Shown here one piece after another: positions 61,004-64,000 of a stretch of DNA of 64,000 nucleotides. This DNA comes from Pelagibius sp964472095 (GTDB lineage: Bacteria > Pseudomonadota > Alphaproteobacteria > Kiloniellales > Kiloniellaceae): the NCBI GenBank assembly GCA_964472095.1, contig CAYYIV010000016.1, positions 33,051 through 97,050 on the forward strand, written 5' to 3'. Under the pieces are notes generated by a model. That model worked only from the letters and a program-made list of their open reading frames with translations. It was not told the origin of the DNA and searched no databases. Every line of letters begins with the position of its first letter. The first letter of the stretch is position 1. The position numbers were made by a program, and so were the translations under genes.

Positions 61004-61053
61004 TCTGATCTCAAGATTCTCCACCAACGTGTTGGAAAACCTGAGATTTCAGA
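61004..61053 (-). promoter_or_regulatory. structured rpsB leader hairpin
   Basis: TCTGATCTCA at one side pairs with TGAGA-TT-TCAGA at the other, and an inner stem CCAAC/GTTGG (61024-61035) is nested in it. The hairpin ends 37 bases before the rpsB ATG, inside the probable leader, where S2 autoregulation acts in other bacteria. Confidence 0.45.
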
Positions 61054-61123
61054 CACCGGAGCGACTGTTCGGGATGTCTCCCCGACGGCCGCATTGCCCG
61101 CGTGTGAGATTGATAATGCGCGG

Positions 61124-61152
61124 GAGATACCCCCGGGGACCCCAAAAGGCAA
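61124..61152 (-). promoter_or_regulatory. possible rpsB promoter
   Basis: On the minus strand TTGCCT and TATCTC are 17 bases apart, about 155 bases before the rpsB start, leaving room for the hairpin leader. Confidence 0.4.
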
Positions 61153-61243
61153 GGGAAAACCCGGGCTGGGCCCACCCGGCTGCTCCCCCTCTTAAGGCCC
61201 CGTCGCGCCGGGCCTGCATGGGGGCATGATCGCGGAGCGGCCT

Positions 61244-62479
61244 TCAGCTGGCGATCGGATGGCGCCTTTCCCAGGCCTCGATATAGTTGCGGGTCCGGGG
61301 AACGGCGTTCCTGGACTTGCTCAATTGAATCTGGGTCACGATATGGCTGCCTTGCATGAAGGTCAGTTCGCTGGTGGCCAGGTAAAACTCCCACATGCGG
61401 CAGAAGCGCTCGTCATAGAGCGCCGCGGCCCGGTCGCGGTTGGCGGCGAAGCGCTCTCTCCAGTGGCGGCAGGTGTGGCCGTAGTGATCGCGCCAGATCT
61501 CAAGGTCATTGATGAACATCCGTGTCTGCTCGATCCGCGGGATGATCTCAGAAATGGCCGGCGAATAGCCTCCCGGAAAGATGTACTTGCGGATAAACGC
61601 GTTGGTGGCACTGGGACCGTTGCGGCGCGCAATGCTGTGCAACAGCGCAATGCCGTCATCGGTGAGGAGTTCGCGGATCTTCTGAAAGAACGTGGCGTAG
61701 TGCGCGACGCCCACATGCTCGAACATGCCGACCGAGACAATCCGGTCAAATGGTCCTTCGACGGCCCGGTAATCCTGTTCCAGAAAGCGGACACGGCCGG
61801 CAACGCCGGCCTCCACGGCCCGCGTCTCGGCGATGCGCCGCTGCTCCGGCGACAAGGTAATCCCCACCACCTCAGCACCGCATTCCCGGGCCAGGTAAAT
61901 CGCCATGCCGCCCCAGCCGCAGCCGATATCGAGCACCCGCATGCCCGGTTCGATGCACAGCTTGGCGGCGATGTGACGCTTCTTCGCGGCCTGCGCCGTC
62001 TCCAGGTCGTCGCTTTCCTTCTCAAAGTACGCGCAGGAGTATTGCATGTCGGCGTCGAGAAACAGCCGGTACATATCGGCGTTGAGATCGTAGTGATGGC
62101 GCGCGTTGTGGGAGGCCACGCGCGCCGGATTGAATTGGAACAGGCGCCGGATCATTTTCTGGAAGGTCTTGTTCCGGCTCTCGGCGCCGGGCTTTTTCCC
62201 GCTTCCGCGGTTCTTTTTCAGCAGCAGCAGAAAGTCGTAGATCGAGCCGCCTTCGATTTCGATATCGCCGTTCATGTAGCCTTCGGGCAGGTGAAGCGCG
62301 GGATTGAGCGCCAGCTTCCTGACAATGGCCGCGTTCTTGAATCGAAGGGTGAGCGCCGGTGTGCTGCCGTCGCCCGCGACAATCGTCCGCCCTGTGTGAT
62401 CGATCACCTGCAGCGCGCCGCTGCGGATGTATGACTTCAGCAACCGCTTCAGCAAGGTCGCGCTAAGGGCACCCCTCAT
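61244..62479 (-). CDS. cfa: cyclopropane-fatty-acyl-phospholipid synthase
   Basis: 411 residues. It methylenates cis double bonds of membrane lipids using S-adenosylmethionine. The SAM-binding motif is VLDIGCGWGGMAIYLARE, followed by GITLSPEQRRIAETRA, FDRIVSVGMFEHVGVAHY, YIFPGGYSPAISEI and RMFINDLEIWRDHYGHTCRHWRERF. It stands alone between rpsB and dnaE. By eye its base composition is less GC-rich than its neighbours, so it may be a later arrival. The gap to dnaE holds no clear gene. Confidence 0.95.
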   Translation of the reverse strand: MRGALSATLLKRLLKSYIRSGALQVIDHTGRTIVAGDGSTPALTLRFKNAAIVRKLALNPALHLPEGYMNGDIEIEGGSIYDFLLLLKKNRGSGKKPGAESRNKTFQKMIRRLFQFNPARVASHNARHHYDLNADMYRLFLDADMQYSCAYFEKESDDLETAQAAKKRHIAAKLCIEPGMRVLDIGCGWGGMAIYLARECGAEVVGITLSPEQRRIAETRAVEAGVAGRVRFLEQDYRAVEGPFDRIVSVGMFEHVGVAHYATFFQKIRELLTDDGIALLHSIARRNGPSATNAFIRKYIFPGGYSPAISEIIPRIEQTRMFINDLEIWRDHYGHTCRHWRERFAANRDRAAALYDERFCRMWEFYLATSELTFMQGSHIVTQIQLSKSRNAVPRTRNYIEAWERRHPIAS

Positions 62480-62648
62480 GCCAATTGGGGGCCTATGTTG
62501 GCGGTCTTGTCATTGCTTGAAGAACGAAGCCGACTAGGCATTTTCAAATCCACCGCCAGACATCCTCATAGCCCTCATGAGCATCGCCGCAACGTAGCAC
62601 AGTTCGGCATTGCGCTTCGCAAATCTGTGTGGATCCACCGCGGCGCTC

Positions 62649-64000
62649 CTAGCGGTCCTGCATGACCACGCCGGGGACGGCCTTGATGGCCTGGCGGATT
62701 TCCGGCGACAGGCGGAAGCCCTGGCCGAGGTCGAATTCCAGCTCCTGGCCATCGTCGAGGGCGACGATGAGGCGGATCTGGCCGCGCCCCCTGCCCTCGC
62801 GCGCCAGCAGGGTCTTCAGGCTTTCCAGCGGCCCGGGCGTGTTGAGATGGATGTCGAGGCCCTTGGAGGCGCGCGCCGCGGCGTTGTCGAGCGGCTCCAG
62901 CGACTGGGCGGTGAGCCGCGGCTCGTCGCCGTCGCGCTGCTCCGCCGAGACCTTCAACAGCAGGGTCTGGCCGCCTTCCAGCAGCTCGCGGCACTGGCCG
63001 AGGGTCTCGGAGAACAGCGTCACCTCGTAGACCCCGGTGGCGTCGGAGAACTGCACGAAGGCCATGCGGTGGCCCTTGCGGTTGTTGATCTCGCGCTTGC
63101 CCATGACGATGCCGGCCAGGGTAAAGATCCCGCTGCCGCCTTCCCGCAGTTGGCTGTAGGTGGTCACCTGCACCTTCTCCAGGGTGGCGCCGTAGGTATC
63201 CAGCGGATGGGCCGAAAGGTAGAAGCCGATCGCCTCGAACTCATGGTGCAGGCGTACCATGCCGGGCCAGTCCTCGACCGGCGACAGCGGCAGTGGCGCC
63301 GGGCCGCTGTCTCCCGCCGCGCCGAACAGGCTGACCTGGGCGCTGTCGCGCTCGCTGGCCGCGGCGCTGGCGTGGCGCACGATGGTCTCGGCGGCGTGGA
63401 AGACCTGCGCGCGGTTCGGGTTCAGGGCATCGAAGGCGCCGGCACAGGCGAGGTTCTCGATCTGGCGTTTGTTGATCAGCCGGGCATCGAGCCGGTGGGC
63501 GAAATCGGCGAGGTTCTTGAAAGGGCCCTTGGCCTGGCGTTCCGCCACCACCGCCGCCATGGCGTTGGCGCCGACGTTCTTCAGCGCCGCCAGGGCGTAG
63601 CGGATCGCCGGCGTTGCGTCGTCCAAGACCTCGACGCTGAAGTCCGGCTCCGAACGGTTGATGTCCGGCGGCAGCAGTGCGATGCCCTGGCGCTGCAGCT
63701 CCTGGCGGAAGACGTTCAGCTTGTCGGTGTTGCCCATGTCGTAGGTCATCGACGCCGCAAAGAACTCGACCGGGTAGTTGGACTTCAAGTAGGCGGTCTG
63801 GTAGGCGACCAGGGCATAGCCGGCCGAGTGGGCCTTGTTGAAGCCGTAGCCGGCGAACTTGTCGACCAGGTCAAAGACGTAGGACGCCCGCTCCTGGTTG
63901 ACGCCCTTGCCCATGGCGCCTTTCACGAAGATGTCGCGCTGGGCATCCATCTCCGCCTTGATCTTCTTGCCCATGGCGCGGCGCAGCAGGTCGGCCTGGC
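62649..64000 (-). CDS. dnaE: DNA polymerase III alpha subunit, C-terminal part (runs off the window)
   Basis: About 450 C-terminal codons; the frame is open to base 64000, so the N-terminal catalytic part lies outside. Visible are the end of the polymerase region (ADLLRRAMGKK, then FDLVDKFAGYGFNKAHSAGYALVAYQTAYLKSNYPVEFFAA), the helix-hairpin-helix region (RLDARLINKRQIENLACAGAFDAL), and the OB-fold near the end (VTTYSQLREGGSGIFTLAGIVMGKREINNRKGHRMAFVQFSDATGVYEV). It is the replicative polymerase. Confidence 0.97.
   Translation of the reverse strand, partial: QADLLRRAMGKKIKAEMDAQRDIFVKGAMGKGVNQERASYVFDLVDKFAGYGFNKAHSAGYALVAYQTAYLKSNYPVEFFAASMTYDMGNTDKLNVFRQELQRQGIALLPPDINRSEPDFSVEVLDDATPAIRYALAALKNVGANAMAAVVAERQAKGPFKNLADFAHRLDARLINKRQIENLACAGAFDALNPNRAQVFHAAETIVRHASAAASERDSAQVSLFGAAGDSGPAPLPLSPVEDWPGMVRLHHEFEAIGFYLSAHPLDTYGATLEKVQVTTYSQLREGGSGIFTLAGIVMGKREINNRKGHRMAFVQFSDATGVYEVTLFSETLGQCRELLEGGQTLLLKVSAEQRDGDEPRLTAQSLEPLDNAAARASKGLDIHLNTPGPLESLKTLLAREGRGRGQIRLIVALDDGQELEFDLGQGFRLSPEIRQAIKAVPGVVMQDR

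Noticed and set aside
62534..62640. transposase C-terminal fragment
   Set aside because: The 34-residue tail is suggestive of a mobile-element remnant, but I could not tie it to any family.

Overview
The window is a dense, GC-rich stretch of proteobacterial chromosome. Its gene content and order point to an alphaproteobacterium, most likely Rhodospirillales or Kiloniellales in the broad sense. The evidence is the dusB-ntrB-ntrC-ntrY cluster, a fused ispDF, a lipoyl domain on pyruvate dehydrogenase E1-beta, LpxI instead of LpxH, a GAAC-N7-GAAC SOS box before lexA, and the uppS-cdsA-dxr-rseP-bamA-ompH-lpxD-fabZ-lpxA-lpxI-lpxB run. The assignment is inferred from content, not from a database search. 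I saw no rRNA, tRNA, CRISPR array or intact insertion sequence.

Layout. 1-4875 (minus): nitrogen regulation (dusB, ntrB, ntrC, 5' part of ntrY), all overlapping or nearly so. 5140-9401: a CcsA-type membrane protein, then on plus ispDF, pgpA, cinA and a CPBP protease, separated by a large palindromic repeat. 9466-19281 (minus): pyruvate dehydrogenase and lipoate region (pdhA, pdhB, pdhC, four tandem secreted paralogues, lpd, a tiny membrane protein, lipA, a RatA/COQ10-like protein), read from a good sigma70-type promoter. 19459-28633: ftsB, eno, an ammonium transporter-chemoreceptor fusion, kdsA, a DUF559 gene between repeats, pyrG, secG, tpiA. 28883-40806 (mostly plus): ppiD, trpE, then an accessory block (GST, a tiny ORF, ccdAB, a deacetylase-like protein, cueR), then trpG, trpD, trpC, moaC, moeA, lexA. 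40800-46167: comEC, gltX, gltA. 46261-60967 (minus): lipid A, outer membrane, isoprenoid, phospholipid and translation genes from lpxB back to rpsB. 61244-64000 (minus): cfa and the 3' part of dnaE.

How the genes work together. NtrBC/NtrY handle nitrogen status, and the Amt-chemoreceptor fusion may add ammonium sensing. The lpx, bamA, ompH and rseP genes build the outer membrane. dxr and ispDF feed the non-mevalonate pathway whose product UppS uses. LipA and Lpd serve the lipoylated PDH complex encoded beside them.

Most unusual points: (1) four secreted paralogues in tandem, each overlapping the next by 4 bp, sharing a C-terminal TGR-x-P-x3-IW-[NS]-PP motif, inside the PDH locus; (2) an in-frame Amt-HAMP-MCP fusion of 820 residues that keeps both pore histidines; (3) a 26-codon ORF whose leader matches the 16S rRNA 3' end over 14 nt, followed by a clear terminator; (4) a 3.4-kb accessory block that separates trpE from trpG.
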